From Curtobacterium poinsettiae (GTDB lineage: Bacteria; Actinomycetota; Actinomycetes; Actinomycetales; Microbacteriaceae): a stretch of 64,000 bases of DNA. A program made the translations under genes and the position numbers. The stretch covers positions 2,666,001 through 2,730,000 of the forward strand of contig NZ_CP106879.1 in the NCBI RefSeq assembly GCF_025677645.1. Reading direction: 5' to 3'. Of this stretch, positions 52,187-61,764 are shown in pieces. Within the stretch, counting starts at the first letter, position 1. Each line of letters begins with the position of its first letter. Under the pieces are notes generated by a model. That model was not told the DNA's origin. It searched no databases and was given only the letters and a program-made list of their open reading frames with translations.

Positions 52187-55100
52187 GTGTCGAGCCATCT
52201 GACCGGAACGGACGAGACCGCGGGCGAATTCGGGGCGAACGAGTGGCTCGTCGACGAGCTCTACGAGCAGTTCGTCGCGGACAAGGAGTCGGTCGACAAG
52301 TCCTGGTGGCCGGTCCTCGAGAGCTACCACCGCACGCAGGTCGGTGACGCTCCGGCTCCGGCGGGATCCCCCGCACCACAGGCTGCGGCCGGGCAGCAGG
52401 CGTCGGCGGCGCAGCAGGCCCCCGCTTCGCAGCAGCAGCAGTCCTCGACGCAGCAGCCGGCCACCGGGGACACCCCGGGCGAGGCGAAGTCGGGCCCGAT
52501 CCAGGCGAAGACCACCTCGCGCCAGCCGGCACCGCAGCCGATCCCGGCCGAGGCGAACGACGCGGCCGACGACCACGAGGAGACCCACGAGGACGTGGCG
52601 ACCCCGCTCCGGGGCATGGCCAAGACGCTGGCGTCGAACATGGACGCCTCGCTGACGGTCCCGACCGCCACGAGCGTCCGGACCATCCCGGCGAAGCTGA
52701 TGATCGACAACCGGATCGTCATCAACAACCACCTGCGACGCGCCCGCGGCGGCAAGATCTCCTTCACGCACCTGATCGGGTGGGCGATGGTGCAGGCGCT
52801 CAAGGACTTCCCGAGCCAGAACGTCTACTACGAGGAGCGCGACGGCAAGCCGTTCGTCGTCGCCCCGGCACACGTGAACCTCGGCATCGCGATCGACGTC
52901 CCGAAGAAGGACGGCACCCGCTCGCTCCTGGTGCCGAGCATCAAGCGCGCGGAGACCCTGACGTTCGGCCAGTTCCTCTCCGCCTACGAGGACCTCGTCA
53001 AGCGCGCCCGCGACAACAAGCTCACCCCGGCGGACTTCCAGGGCACGACGATCTCGCTCACCAACCCCGGCGGCATCGGCACCGTGCACTCGGTCCCGCG
53101 CCTGACGAAGGGGCAGGGCTCGATCATCGGTGCCGGCGCCCTCGAGTACCCCGCGCAGTTCCAGGGCTCGGCGTCGAAGACCCTGGTCGAGCTCGGCATC
53201 GGCAAGACCATCACCCTGACGAGCACCTACGACCACCGCGTCATCCAGGGCGCCGGTTCGGGCGAGTACCTCAAGCACGTGCACGAGCGCCTGATCGGCG
53301 AGCACGGCTTCTACGACGGCATCTTCGCCGCGCTCCGGATCCCCTACAAGCCGATCCAGTGGGCGAACGACATCAACGTCGACCTGGCGCACCGGGTGAA
53401 CAAGACCGCCCGCGTGCAGGAGCTCATCAACAGCTTCCGCGTCCGCGGGCACCTGATGGCCGACATCGACCCGCTCGAGTACCGCCAGCGCACGCACCCG
53501 GACCTCGAGATCGAGAGCCACGGGCTGACCTTCTGGGACCTCGACCGCGAGTTCGTCACCGGCGGGCTCGCCGGCACCACCTCTGCACCGCTGCGCGACG
53601 TCCTCGGGATCCTGCGCGACGCCTACTGCCGCACGGTCGGCATCGAGTACATGCACATCCAGGACCCGGAACAGCGTCGCTGGGTGCAGGAGCGCATCGA
53701 GGTGCCGTACTCGAAGCCCTCGAAGGAAGAGCAGCTCCGCGTCCTCGGCAAGCTCAACGAGGCCGAGGCGTTCGAGACCTTCCTGCAGACCAAGTACGTC
53801 GGCCAGAAGCGCTTCTCGCTCGAGGGCGGCGAGTCCACCATCGCCTTCCTCGACACCCTGATCCAGCACGCCGCCGGTGCCGGGCTGGCCGAGGTCGCGA
53901 TCGGCATGGCCCACCGTGGCCGCCTGAACGTGCTGACGAACATCGCCGGCAAGACCTACGGGCAGATCTTCCGTGAGTTCGAGGGGTCCTCGCTGCCGGG
54001 CACGGTGTCCGGTCAGGGGTCCGGCGACGTGAAGTACCACGTCGGCACCGAGGGCGTGTTCCGCACGTCCGACGGCTCGAGCATCCCGGTGACGATCGCC
54101 GCGAACCCCTCCCACCTCGAAGCCGTCGACGGCGTGCTCGAGGGCATCGTCCGAGCCAAGCAGGACCGCGAGGCCCCCGGCAGCTTCGGTGTGCTCCCCG
54201 TGCTCGTGCACGGCGACGCGGCGATGGCCGGCCAGGGTGTGGTCGTCGAGACGCTGCAGATGTCGCAGCTCCGCGGCTACCGCACCGGCGGCACGGTCCA
54301 CCTCGTCATCAACAACCAGGTCGGGTTCACCACCCCGCCCGAGTCGGCGCGCAGCTCGGTGTACTCCACCGACGTCGCGAAGACGATCCAGGCGCCGATC
54401 TTCCACGTGAACGGTGACGACCCCGAGGCCGTCGCGCGCGTCGCCGAACTCGCCTTCGCGTACCGCGAGGAGTTCCACCGCGACGTCGTGATCGACCTGA
54501 TCTGCTACCGCCGTCGCGGGCACAACGAGGGCGACGACCCCTCGATGACGCAGCCGCTGATGTACAACCTCATCGAGGCGAAGCGCTCCGTCCGCACGCT
54601 GTACACCGAGGCCCTCGTCGGCCGCGGTGACATCACGCAAGAGGAGTACGACGAGGCGCACCGCGACTTCCAGGACCGCCTGGAACGCGCCTTCGCCGAG
54701 ACGCACGAGGCACAGACCGGCACGATCCCGGTGATCGACGTCGACGACGACGGTGCGGTGCAGGGTCTCGAACGCCCGGCCGCGCAGCGCGACGACGCCG
54801 AGGTCGAGGTGCACGAGACCGCCGTGTCCGAGGAGCTCGTCCGGGCGATCGGTGACGCGCACAGCAACCCGCCCGCCGGGTTCTCCATCCACCCGAAGCT
54901 GCAGCAGCTGCTCACCAAGCGCACCGAGATGACCCGCAACGGCGGAATCGACTGGGCGATGGCGGAGCTCATGGCGATCGGGTCGATCCTGGTCGAGGGC
55001 AAGCCCGTCCGCCTCGCCGGACAGGACGCCCGCCGCGGCACCTTCGTCCAGCGCCAGTCGGTGTTCCACGACCGGGTGAACGGCCAGGAATGGCTGCCGC

Positions 55101-55975
55101 TGTCGAACCTCACCGAGGACCAGGCACGGTTCTACGTGTACGACTCGCTGCTGAGCGAGTACGCGGCGATGGCCTTCGAGTACGGCTACTCGGTGGAGCG
55201 CCCCGAGTCGCTCGTGCTCTGGGAGGCGCAGTTCGGCGACTTCGCCAACGGTGCCCAGATCGTCATCGACGAGTTCATCTCGTCCGCCGAGCAGAAGTGG
55301 GGGCAACGCTCCGGCCTCGTCCTGCTGCTGCCGCACGGGTACGAGGGTCAGGGGCCGGACCACTCGTCGGCGCGCATCGAGCGCTACCTGCAGCTGTGCG
55401 CCGAGGACAACATGATCGTCGCGCGCCCGTCGACCCCGGCCTCGTACTTCCACCTGCTCCGCCGGCAGGCCTGGGCCCGTCCCCAGAAGCCGCTCATCGT
55501 GTTCTCCCCGAAGGCGATGCTCCGGCTCCGCCAGGCGACGAGTGCGGTCGAGGACTTCACGACCGGGACGTTCGAGCCCGTGCTGGACGACGCGCGGATC
55601 ACCGACAAGAGCGCCGTCCGCCGCGTGGTGCTGCACTCCGGCAAGGTGCACCACGACCTGCGTGCCGAGGTCGACAAGCGCGGCGTCACCGACGTCGCAC
55701 TCGTCCGGCTCGAGCAGCTCGCCCCGCTCCCCCTCGACCGCATCCTCGAGGTCCTGGCGGGCTACCCGGACGCCGACGTCGTGTGGGCGCAGGAGGAGCC
55801 GGAGAACCAGGGCGCCTGGCCGTTCGTCTGCATGAACCTGTCGCCGCACCTGGGTGGCCGACCGTTGTCCGTGGCGGCCCGCTCGGCGAGTGCCGCACCC
55901 GCCACCGGTTCCTCGAAGCGCTCCGCGCAAGAAGCCACCGAGGTCATCGACACGGCGCTGCGCGCGTCGGCCTGA
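52187..55975 (+). CDS. kgd: Multifunctional 2-oxoglutarate decarboxylase/dehydrogenase (E1o with E2-like domain)
   Basis: 1,262 residues; central TCA-cycle enzyme. N-terminal helix (NEWLVDELYEQF), an Ala/Gln-rich linker (about 60-125), an E2-type acyltransferase domain without lipoyl domain (active-site His350 in TYDHRVIQG) and the thiamine-diphosphate E1o part (GDAAMAGQG at 676, NNQVGFTTPP, then the C-terminal dimer domain). This fusion is specific to Actinobacteria. I chose the GTG at 52187 (MSSHLTG) by similarity to relatives; the in-frame GTG at 52121 fits a leaderless start better and would add 22 residues. A long hairpin follows the gene. Confidence 0.97.
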   Translation: MSSHLTGTDETAGEFGANEWLVDELYEQFVADKESVDKSWWPVLESYHRTQVGDAPAPAGSPAPQAAAGQQASAAQQAPASQQQQSSTQQPATGDTPGEAKSGPIQAKTTSRQPAPQPIPAEANDAADDHEETHEDVATPLRGMAKTLASNMDASLTVPTATSVRTIPAKLMIDNRIVINNHLRRARGGKISFTHLIGWAMVQALKDFPSQNVYYEERDGKPFVVAPAHVNLGIAIDVPKKDGTRSLLVPSIKRAETLTFGQFLSAYEDLVKRARDNKLTPADFQGTTISLTNPGGIGTVHSVPRLTKGQGSIIGAGALEYPAQFQGSASKTLVELGIGKTITLTSTYDHRVIQGAGSGEYLKHVHERLIGEHGFYDGIFAALRIPYKPIQWANDINVDLAHRVNKTARVQELINSFRVRGHLMADIDPLEYRQRTHPDLEIESHGLTFWDLDREFVTGGLAGTTSAPLRDVLGILRDAYCRTVGIEYMHIQDPEQRRWVQERIEVPYSKPSKEEQLRVLGKLNEAEAFETFLQTKYVGQKRFSLEGGESTIAFLDTLIQHAAGAGLAEVAIGMAHRGRLNVLTNIAGKTYGQIFREFEGSSLPGTVSGQGSGDVKYHVGTEGVFRTSDGSSIPVTIAANPSHLEAVDGVLEGIVRAKQDREAPGSFGVLPVLVHGDAAMAGQGVVVETLQMSQLRGYRTGGTVHLVINNQVGFTTPPESARSSVYSTDVAKTIQAPIFHVNGDDPEAVARVAELAFAYREEFHRDVVIDLICYRRRGHNEGDDPSMTQPLMYNLIEAKRSVRTLYTEALVGRGDITQEEYDEAHRDFQDRLERAFAETHEAQTGTIPVIDVDDDGAVQGLERPAAQRDDAEVEVHETAVSEELVRAIGDAHSNPPAGFSIHPKLQQLLTKRTEMTRNGGIDWAMAELMAIGSILVEGKPVRLAGQDARRGTFVQRQSVFHDRVNGQEWLPLSNLTEDQARFYVYDSLLSEYAAMAFEYGYSVERPESLVLWEAQFGDFANGAQIVIDEFISSAEQKWGQRSGLVLLLPHGYEGQGPDHSSARIERYLQLCAEDNMIVARPSTPASYFHLLRRQAWARPQKPLIVFSPKAMLRLRQATSAVEDFTTGTFEPVLDDARITDKSAVRRVVLHSGKVHHDLRAEVDKRGVTDVALVRLEQLAPLPLDRILEVLAGYPDADVVWAQEEPENQGAWPFVCMNLSPHLGGRPLSVAARSASAAPATGSSKRSAQEATEVIDTALRASA

Positions 55976-55982
55976 CCACGAG

Positions 55983-56029
55983 GAAGCGCCCCGTGCGGGA
56001 GTCCGACGGACTCCGGCACGGGGCGCTTC
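55983..56029. terminator. Long hairpin between kgd and a convergent acetyltransferase gene
   Basis: GAAGCGCCCCGTGC (from 55983) pairs with GCACGGGGCGCTTC (ending 56029), continuing with GGAGTCCG/CGGACTCC towards a single-base centre at 56006, with one mismatch. It serves both convergent genes. Confidence 0.8.
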
Positions 56030-56054
56030 GACGTTGGCGGGGAAGGCGGCGGCG

Positions 56055-56495
56055 CTACGCGATCTTCGTGTAGCGCACCCCGGCGTCGTGGTACCCGCGC
56101 TTCTGGTAGAAGCGGTGCGCGCTGTCCGTCGCGGCCGCACTGACGGCACTGAGGCGACGCGCGCCCTGCTCGACCGCCCATGCTTCGAACGTGCCGATGA
56201 GCGCGGAACCGGTGCCGCGCCTCCTGGCCGTGTCGTCGACGACCAGCAGCAGCAGCTGCGCCGTCGGCTCGTCGCTGGCGTACGCCCACGTGACCTGTGC
56301 GCCGGCGACGGCGACGACCCGTCCGTCGTCCCCCCGGACCACCCAGGTGCGGTGCCCGGCTTCGGGGGTGAGCCGGTCGAGGCGGTCGCGCATCGACGCG
56401 TCGTCGACGTCGTGACCGAGCAGGCGGACGAGGGCGGCGACGTCGGCGACGTCCGTGTCGGACCAGGTGGTGGTCGACTCGACGGAGAGGGTCAT
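56055..56495 (-). CDS. GNAT N-acetyltransferase
   Basis: 146 residues. Acetyl-CoA signature VVDDTARRRGTGSALIGTFEAWA and the RFYQKRGYHDAG C-terminal motif of the fold. The substrate is not evident. The ATG at 56495 is one base after the start predicted from TAGGTT (56508-56503), so leaderless. No functional link to neighbours. Confidence 0.9.
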   Translation of the reverse strand: MTLSVESTTTWSDTDVADVAALVRLLGHDVDDASMRDRLDRLTPEAGHRTWVVRGDDGRVVAVAGAQVTWAYASDEPTAQLLLLVVDDTARRRGTGSALIGTFEAWAVEQGARRLSAVSAAATDSAHRFYQKRGYHDAGVRYTKIA

Positions 56496-56631
56496 GTCGG
56501 CCAACCTACCCGGGCCGTCGGTCGTGTTGCGACGGGCTCCCACTGCGCCCTCGTGTCCACACGTCGTCGCGCGCGACGGCGAGCAGCCGAGCCGTCCAGG
56601 TCCGGGCTGACGAGCCCGCACCCCTGCAGCG

Positions 56632-56874
56632 TCAGTGCGTCGCCTGCTCCACCCGGATGCGCGCGAGGATCTCGCTGCGCAGCTGGTCGGGAGCGGTCTC
56701 CTTGCAGGCGCGACGGACGGTCTCCATGAGCACGACGCCGACGCGGTGCTCGGTCTGGCAGTCCTCGCACCCGTCCATGTGCTCGCGGATGTCCGTGGCG
56801 TCCTCGTGGCGGAGCTCGTCGTGCAGGAACTCCTCGAGCTCGGCCTTCGCCTTCGAGCAGTCGCAGCCGCTCAT
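56632..56874 (-). CDS. Zinc-binding anti-sigma factor (RsrA/RshA type)
   Basis: 80 residues. The ZAS motif is H32-x3-C36-x2-C39 (HMDGCEDC); N-terminal CDC (C4, C6) adds another pair. Oxidation of the cysteines frees the sigma factor in RsrA-type switches. The ATG overlaps the stop of the sigma gene (ATGA), the usual arrangement, ensuring equal amounts. Confidence 0.92.
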   Translation of the reverse strand: MSGCDCSKAKAELEEFLHDELRHEDATDIREHMDGCEDCQTEHRVGVVLMETVRRACKETAPDQLRSEILARIRVEQATH

Positions 56875-57668
56875 CGTGCGTCCTTCCGTCCGGTGCGACC
56901 CGTGGCCGCGGTTGCCTTCGTCGTCTGTGCCGCGCCTCGTCCCCGTCCACGCATCGTCGCCGTCGACGCTGCGTCCGGGACGATGCCGGTCTCACGGGCG
57001 TGTTCCGCCAGGAGCCCACGGAGGAGCCGGCGGCCACGGTGGAGGCGGCTCATGACCGTCCCCACGGGGGTCTTCATGATGTCGGCGATCTCCTGGTACG
57101 AGAAGCCTTCGACATCGGCGAAGTACACGGCCATCCGGAAGTCCTCCGGGATGGCCTGCAGGGCGTCCTTCACGGCGGAGGACGGCAGGTGGTCGATCGC
57201 GTCGGCCTCGGCGGACCGGGCGGAGATCGACTGGGTCACGCTCTCCGCGCCGCCGAGCTGCCAGTCCTCGAGCTCGTCGATGGTGCCCTGGTACGGGTTC
57301 CGCTGGTTCTTGCGGTACGTGTTGATGAACGTGTTCGTGAGGATCCGGTACAGCCAGGCCTTCAGGTTCGTGCCCTGCTTGAACTGACGGAACGCGGCGA
57401 AGGCCTTGACGAACGTCTCCTGCACCAGGTCGGACGCGTCGGCGGGGTTGCGGGTCATCCGCATGGCCGCACCGTAGAGCTGGTCCATGAAGGGCAGCGC
57501 CTGGTCCTCGAACAGGGACCGCAGCTCCCCCTCGGAGACGGTCTTCGCGTCCACCGGCTCGTCTGCTGCGTCGTCGAGGGCGTCGTGTTCCTCTTCGACG
57601 GCGTCGAGCTGCACCTCGGTCTCGTCAACCAGGTGGTGCGGAGCTGCCTGCGGTTCGTCGGTCGTCAT
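56871..57668 (-). CDS. sigH: ECF sigma factor of the SigH/SigR (thiol and heat stress) type
   Basis: 265 residues from the ATG at 57668. Region 2 ([38 protein letters not shown], shown as parts: [20 protein letters not shown] and [19 protein letters not shown]) and region 4 ([20 protein letters not shown] and [20 protein letters not shown]) are nearly identical to mycobacterial SigH. Followed by its anti-sigma gene. A TAGACT hexamer fits a leaderless start at 57668. A second in-frame start, GTG at 57767, has a GGGAGG Shine-Dalgarno sequence and would add 33 residues; long and short forms are known for SigR in Streptomyces. Confidence 0.94.
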   Translation of the reverse strand: MTTDEPQAAPHHLVDETEVQLDAVEEEHDALDDAADEPVDAKTVSEGELRSLFEDQALPFMDQLYGAAMRMTRNPADASDLVQETFVKAFAAFRQFKQGTNLKAWLYRILTNTFINTYRKNQRNPYQGTIDELEDWQLGGAESVTQSISARSAEADAIDHLPSSAVKDALQAIPEDFRMAVYFADVEGFSYQEIADIMKTPVGTVMSRLHRGRRLLRGLLAEHARETGIVPDAASTATMRGRGRGAAQTTKATAATGRTGRKDAR

Positions 57669-57788
57669 CGCCGCCAAGTCTAGGCCGAGCGTGCCGAGCG
57701 TCGTCGGCACCGCGGTCAGCACGGTCGCCGTGCCGGTCCGCTCTCGTGCGAGTGTTGCTGTCGCCACTGATCCTCCCGGTGCGTTCAG

Positions 57789-57794
57789 TACCCT
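57789..57794 (+). promoter_or_regulatory. Probable -10 element of aroA
   Basis: TACCCT ends ten bases before the ATG at 57804, predicting a three-base leader. It lies 22 bases from the upstream GTG of the sigma gene. Confidence 0.45.
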
Positions 57795-57803
57795 GGTGAA
57801 CCG

Positions 57804-59189
57804 ATGGCAGACACGACGCATTCCCACAGCGGGGCCCAGCCCGCCGACCCCTGGATCGCCCCGGTCGCAGGGGGTCCGCTCCGCGGCGACGTCGCGCTGC
57901 CCGGGTCGAAGTCACTGACGAACCGAGAGCTCGTGCTCGCGGCCCTCGCGGACGGCCCCTCGACGATCCGGCTCCCGCTGCACTCCCGTGACTCGGCGCT
58001 GATGATCGCGGGCCTCCGGGCGCTCGGCGTCGGCATCGAAGCGCTCGAGCCGGCGGCCGGCACCGCCCCGAACCCGTACGGCCCGGACCTCAGGATCACG
58101 CCCGCCCCGATGCACGGCGCCGTCCGCCTGGACTGCGGACTGGCCGGCACCGTGATGCGCTTCCTGCCGCCGCTCGCCGCCCTGGCCGTCGGGCCCGTCA
58201 CGGTCGACGGCGACCCCTACGCCCGCAAGCGGCCGATGCACGCCATCGTGCAGGGACTCGTGGACCTCGGTGTCGACGTCACGGACGACGGCGGCGGTTC
58301 GATGCCGTTCTCGTTCACCGGCACCGGCTCGGTTCGCGGCGGCGCCCTGACGATCGACGCGTCGGCGTCCTCGCAGTTCGTCTCCGGGCTGCTGCTGTCG
58401 GCCCCCCGCTTCGACGAGGGCCTGCACCTCACCCACGTGGGCGAACGCCTGCCGAGCATGCCGCACATCGAGATGACCGTCGCGGCACTCCGTGCCCGCG
58501 GCGTCCGCGTCGAGGAGCCGGCGGTCGGCGAGTGGGTCGTGCACCCCGGCCCGATCGGCGTGCGTGACGTCACGATCGAACCCGACCTGTCGAACGCCGC
58601 GCCGTTCGCGGTCGCCGCGCTCGTCGCCGGCGGCACGGTCCGCATCCGCACCTGGCCCAGCGAGACGACGCAGGTCGGCGCCGACCTCGAGACGCTCCTG
58701 CCCCTGTGGGGGGCGAGCGTGGCCCGTGACGGTGACGACCTGGTCGTCGACGGCGGCGTCGGGATCCGGGGTGGGGCCTCCTTGCCGGGTCTCGAACTCG
58801 ACCTGAGCCGCGGCGGCGAACTCGCACCGGCGCTCGTCGCGCTGGCCGCGCTGGCGGACGGACCGAGCGAGATCACCGGGATCGGGCACCTGCGCGGGCA
58901 CGAGACCGACCGCCTGGCCGCGCTGGCGGCGGACCTCAACCGGTCTGGAGGCGCGGTGCACGAACTCGACGACGGCCTGCGGATCGAGCCGGCGCCGCTC
59001 CACGGCAGCGCCTGGGGCGCGTACGACGACCACCGGATGGCGACCGCGGGGGCGATCGTGGGCCTCGTCGTCGACGGCGTCGCCGTCGACGACATCGGGT
59101 CGACCGCGAAGACGCTGCCGCAGTTCCCGGAGCTGTGGGCGGCGCTCGTGGCGTCCTCGGTGGCCGCTGCACCGGTGAGCGGGGACTGA
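57804..59189 (+). CDS. aroA: 3-phosphoshikimate 1-carboxyvinyltransferase (EPSP synthase)
   Basis: 461 residues; sixth step of the shikimate pathway. [20 protein letters not shown] and [19 protein letters not shown] are the PEP/S3P motifs, and [16 protein letters not shown] is close to the end. The N-terminal leader of about 25 residues is longer than in E. coli. rsgA follows after three bases, so the two are in one unit. ATG at 57804. Confidence 0.96.
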   Translation: MADTTHSHSGAQPADPWIAPVAGGPLRGDVALPGSKSLTNRELVLAALADGPSTIRLPLHSRDSALMIAGLRALGVGIEALEPAAGTAPNPYGPDLRITPAPMHGAVRLDCGLAGTVMRFLPPLAALAVGPVTVDGDPYARKRPMHAIVQGLVDLGVDVTDDGGGSMPFSFTGTGSVRGGALTIDASASSQFVSGLLLSAPRFDEGLHLTHVGERLPSMPHIEMTVAALRARGVRVEEPAVGEWVVHPGPIGVRDVTIEPDLSNAAPFAVAALVAGGTVRIRTWPSETTQVGADLETLLPLWGASVARDGDDLVVDGGVGIRGGASLPGLELDLSRGGELAPALVALAALADGPSEITGIGHLRGHETDRLAALAADLNRSGGAVHELDDGLRIEPAPLHGSAWGAYDDHRMATAGAIVGLVVDGVAVDDIGSTAKTLPQFPELWAALVASSVAAAPVSGD

Positions 59190-59192
59190 CGC

Positions 59193-60239
59193 ATGAGCTG
59201 GTGGGACGACGTCGACGGCGACGACTCCGACGCGGACGAGCCGTACGGGCAGTACGACGAGTCGAGCGTGCGGGTGCGCCCGAACCCGAAGGGCAACCGA
59301 CCGCGCACGAAGACCCGTCCGACGTACGACGACGCCCCGGTCGGCTGGGTGACGAACGTCGACCGCGGGCGGTTCGGCGTGCTGATCGACGACCACGTCA
59401 TCACCGCGACGAAGGCCCGCGAGCTCGGCAAGAAGTCCGTCGTCACGGGCGACCACGTGTCGCTCGTCGGGGACGTCTCCGGCGACCCGGGCTCGCTGGC
59501 ACGCATCGTGAAGGTCGCCGAGCGCACCACCCTGCTGCGGCGGAGTGCCGACGACTCCGACGAGGTCGAGCGCGTCATCGTGGCGAACGCCGACCAGATG
59601 CTCATCGTGGTGGCCGCCGCCGACCCCGAGCCGCGCACCCGCCTGATCGACCGGTACCTGGTGGCCGCGTTCGACGCCGGGCTCGACCCGATCCTCTGCA
59701 TCACGAAGACCGACCTCGCCGACCCGGCCCCGTTCCTGGCGCACTTCGCGTGCCTGGACCTTCGGATCGTGACGAGCCGATCGGACGACGTCCCGTTCGA
59801 GGCGCTGCACGAGCTCCTCGACGACAAGGTGACCGTGACCGTCGGGCACTCCGGTGTGGGCAAGTCGACCCTGGTGAACGCCCTGACCGGGTCGACGCGC
59901 GCGATCGGCGTCGTGAACTCCGTGACCGGCCGCGGGCGGCACACGTCGTCGTCGTCGATCGCGCTGCGGGTCCGTGACGGCGGGTGGATCATCGACACGC
60001 CGGGTGTGCGGTCGTTCGGCCTGGGGCACGTCGACCCCGCGAACGTCTTCCGGGCGTTCGCGTCGCACGCCGTGCCGGTGCTGCCCGCGCGGGACGGCAT
60101 CCCGCTGGCGCAGGCGCACGACTGGGAGATCGTCGACCGCGTGCAGGACGGGGAGCTCGGGCCGACCGGCGTCGAGCGGCTCGACTCGTTCCGGGCACTG
60201 CTCACCGGGATGGGCGCGTCCGACCCCGGTTCCGAGTAG
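59193..60239 (+). CDS. rsgA: Ribosome-maturation GTPase RsgA (without zinc cluster)
   Basis: 348 residues; circularly permuted GTPase that helps late 30S assembly. OB domain near 45-110, then G4 ITKTDLAD before G1 GHSGVGKSTLVNALTG and G3 DTPG (WIIDTPGVRSFGL). In E. coli and B. subtilis the C-terminal domain has a Cys/His zinc cluster; here the corresponding segment (VFRAFASHAVPVLPARDGIP) has no cysteine. An acidic N-terminal extension (DDVDGDDSDADEPYGQYDE) is also extra. Starts three bases after aroA. Confidence 0.93.
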   Translation: MSWWDDVDGDDSDADEPYGQYDESSVRVRPNPKGNRPRTKTRPTYDDAPVGWVTNVDRGRFGVLIDDHVITATKARELGKKSVVTGDHVSLVGDVSGDPGSLARIVKVAERTTLLRRSADDSDEVERVIVANADQMLIVVAAADPEPRTRLIDRYLVAAFDAGLDPILCITKTDLADPAPFLAHFACLDLRIVTSRSDDVPFEALHELLDDKVTVTVGHSGVGKSTLVNALTGSTRAIGVVNSVTGRGRHTSSSSIALRVRDGGWIIDTPGVRSFGLGHVDPANVFRAFASHAVPVLPARDGIPLAQAHDWEIVDRVQDGELGPTGVERLDSFRALLTGMGASDPGSE

Positions 60240-60294
60240 CCCGCCGGGCGATGTCGGCCGGGCGGTCGGTGCTGATCGGCGCTGGTCGGCCGAC

Positions 60295-60407
60295 TGGTCA
60301 CGACATCCCGCGATGTGTGCGTCGAGCGGTCACGAACTGTCGGCTGGCGCGGCGGCACCCGACAGTTCGTGACCATCCGGGCATCGGCGCGCGGTGCGTC
60401 GTGACCA
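60295..60407. repeat. Nested inverted repeat, family B (copy 2, well preserved)
   Basis: Outer arms TGGTCACGAC (60295-60304) and GTCGTGACCA (60398-60407); inner arms GGTCACGAACTGTCGG (60328-60343) and CCGACAGTTCGTGACC (60359-60374), both exact. GGTCACGA starts both arms, so the element holds four copies of one word. Located 55 bases after rsgA. Confidence 0.88.
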
Positions 60408-60420
60408 CTCCGGACGCCCC

Positions 60421-60515
60421 CCTCGCACCGTGCGAGGGGCGCACGAATGGTGCGAGGTTGTGCACTCCGCGGGCTCGCGCACCTCGCACCGAGTGGGCAA
60501 CCGCGCACCGGACGA
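60421..60515. repeat. Nested inverted repeat, family C (copy 2, partly decayed)
   Basis: CCTCGCACCGTGCGAGG (60421-60437, palindromic) and TGGTGCGAGGTTGTGC pair with GCGCACCTCGCACC (from 60477) and a diverged right end CGCGCACCGGACGA. Same order of parts as the copy near 33.9 kb. With the preceding element it fills the 333-base gap between rsgA and the YhgE-like gene; no gene is visible. Confidence 0.7.
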
Positions 60516-60536
60516 CGCCTCGGCACCGGGTCGGCG

Positions 60537-60565
60537 TCGACAAGCGCGCATCGAGGTTGTACTGT
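60537..60565 (+). promoter_or_regulatory. Promoter of the YhgE-like gene
   Basis: -35 TCGACA (60537-60542), 17-base spacer, -10 TACTGT (60560-60565). The start falls at about 60572, one base before the GTG at 60573. This is the best two-part promoter in the window and supports a leaderless start. Confidence 0.65.
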
Positions 60566-60572
60566 TGCGGTC

Positions 60573-61745
60573 GTGTCTGAAGTTGCAAAGTACAACTTTG
60601 CGCCGACTCCCGCTGTCGACGCCCCGTCCCCGAGCACGACGACGACGTCGCACGCGCATCACTCCCCCACCCACAAGTCCGCACGAGCCCCGAAGCCGCA
60701 ACGGTCCGACAGCGTCCTGCGCCCCGCCGGGCTCGGTCGCGTGCTGCTGACGTTCGCCTCGCACATCCTCGTGCCGCTGTTCCTGGCCGCAGGCATGGGC
60801 CTGGCCTACCTCGGTGCCTTCCACGCCCCGGCACCGCGGGAACTGCCCGTCGGCATCGTCGGCCAGGGCGCGGCCACCCAGGTGTTCGCCCAGACCGTGA
60901 CCGACCAGTCGAACGGCGCCCTCGTGGCCCACGTCGTGGCCTCGACGAAGGCGGCCGAGCAGCAGGTGCGCGACCGCGACCTCGCCGCCGTGTACGCGCC
61001 GACTGCGGCGGGTGCCACGCTCTACGTCTCGACCGCCGCGTCGGAGACCACCGCGAGCGCAGCGCAGAAGGTGTTCCTGCCGATCGCCTACGACCAACAC
61101 GTGCCGTTCCGGGTCGTCGACGTCGTGCCGACGGGCGACCAGGACACCACCGGCCAGGGGCTGTTCTTCCTGCTCGTGGCGCTGAGCGTCGGTGGGTACG
61201 CGTCCGCGATCGCCGTGGCCTCGGTCGCGACGAAGCTCCGTGCCGTGTGGACCGCGGTCATCGGGCTCGCCACCGCGGGGGTCGTCGCCGGCATCGGCGT
61301 GATCGTCGCCGGACCGATCTACGGCGTCATCACCACCCACCACTGGCAGGTGTTCCTGTTCGCCTGGCTCTACGACGCGATCATCGTCGCGCTCGGCGTC
61401 GGGCTCCACCCCGTGCTCGGACGGTGGACGACCCCGATCCTCACGATGCTGTTCGTGATGCTGAACTTCACGTCGTCCGGCGGGATCTTCCAACCGGCGT
61501 TCCAGCCCGGGTTCTTCGCCGCCCTGCACACCTTCTGGAGCGGTGCCGCGTGGCTGCAGGCCGCACAGGACCTGCAGTACTTCCCGGACGCCTCGCTCGG
61601 CCGGTCGTCGCTCGTGCTCGCCCTCTGGCTGGCCGCCGCGCTCCTGCTCTGCGTCGTCGTGCACGGACTCGTCGCCCGCCGGACCCGCATCGCCCGTGAG
61701 CGCGAGGTCACCCGGCTCGAGGAAGAAGAGGTCGTCGCCGCGTAG
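60573..61745 (+). CDS. YhgE/Pip-like (ABC-2-type) membrane protein
   Basis: 390 residues. A Ser/Pro/Thr-rich cytoplasmic N-terminus of about 50 residues, one membrane helix (SHILVPLFLAAGMGLAYLGAF), an external domain of about 110 residues, then five more helices. This is the layout of YhgE/Pip and DUF3533-type exporters, which often sit next to TetR-family regulators. No such gene is in the window, but an inverted repeat lies over the start. GTG at 60573 with near-leaderless promoter. Confidence 0.78.
   Translation: MSEVAKYNFAPTPAVDAPSPSTTTTSHAHHSPTHKSARAPKPQRSDSVLRPAGLGRVLLTFASHILVPLFLAAGMGLAYLGAFHAPAPRELPVGIVGQGAATQVFAQTVTDQSNGALVAHVVASTKAAEQQVRDRDLAAVYAPTAAGATLYVSTAASETTASAAQKVFLPIAYDQHVPFRVVDVVPTGDQDTTGQGLFFLLVALSVGGYASAIAVASVATKLRAVWTAVIGLATAGVVAGIGVIVAGPIYGVITTHHWQVFLFAWLYDAIIVALGVGLHPVLGRWTTPILTMLFVMLNFTSSGGIFQPAFQPGFFAALHTFWSGAAWLQAAQDLQYFPDASLGRSSLVLALWLAAALLLCVVVHGLVARRTRIAREREVTRLEEEEVVAA
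60580..60601. promoter_or_regulatory. Operator-like overlapping dyads inside the first codons
   Basis: GCAAAGTACAACTTTGC (60585-60601) is a perfect inverted repeat with a three-base centre, and AAGTTG (60580-60585)/CAACTT (60593-60598) forms a second, overlapping one. It is AT-rich relative to the surroundings and covers +8 to +29 of the predicted transcript, a repressor-type position. Confidence 0.5.
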
Positions 61746-61764
61746 CGACGGTAGGTTGGGCGAC

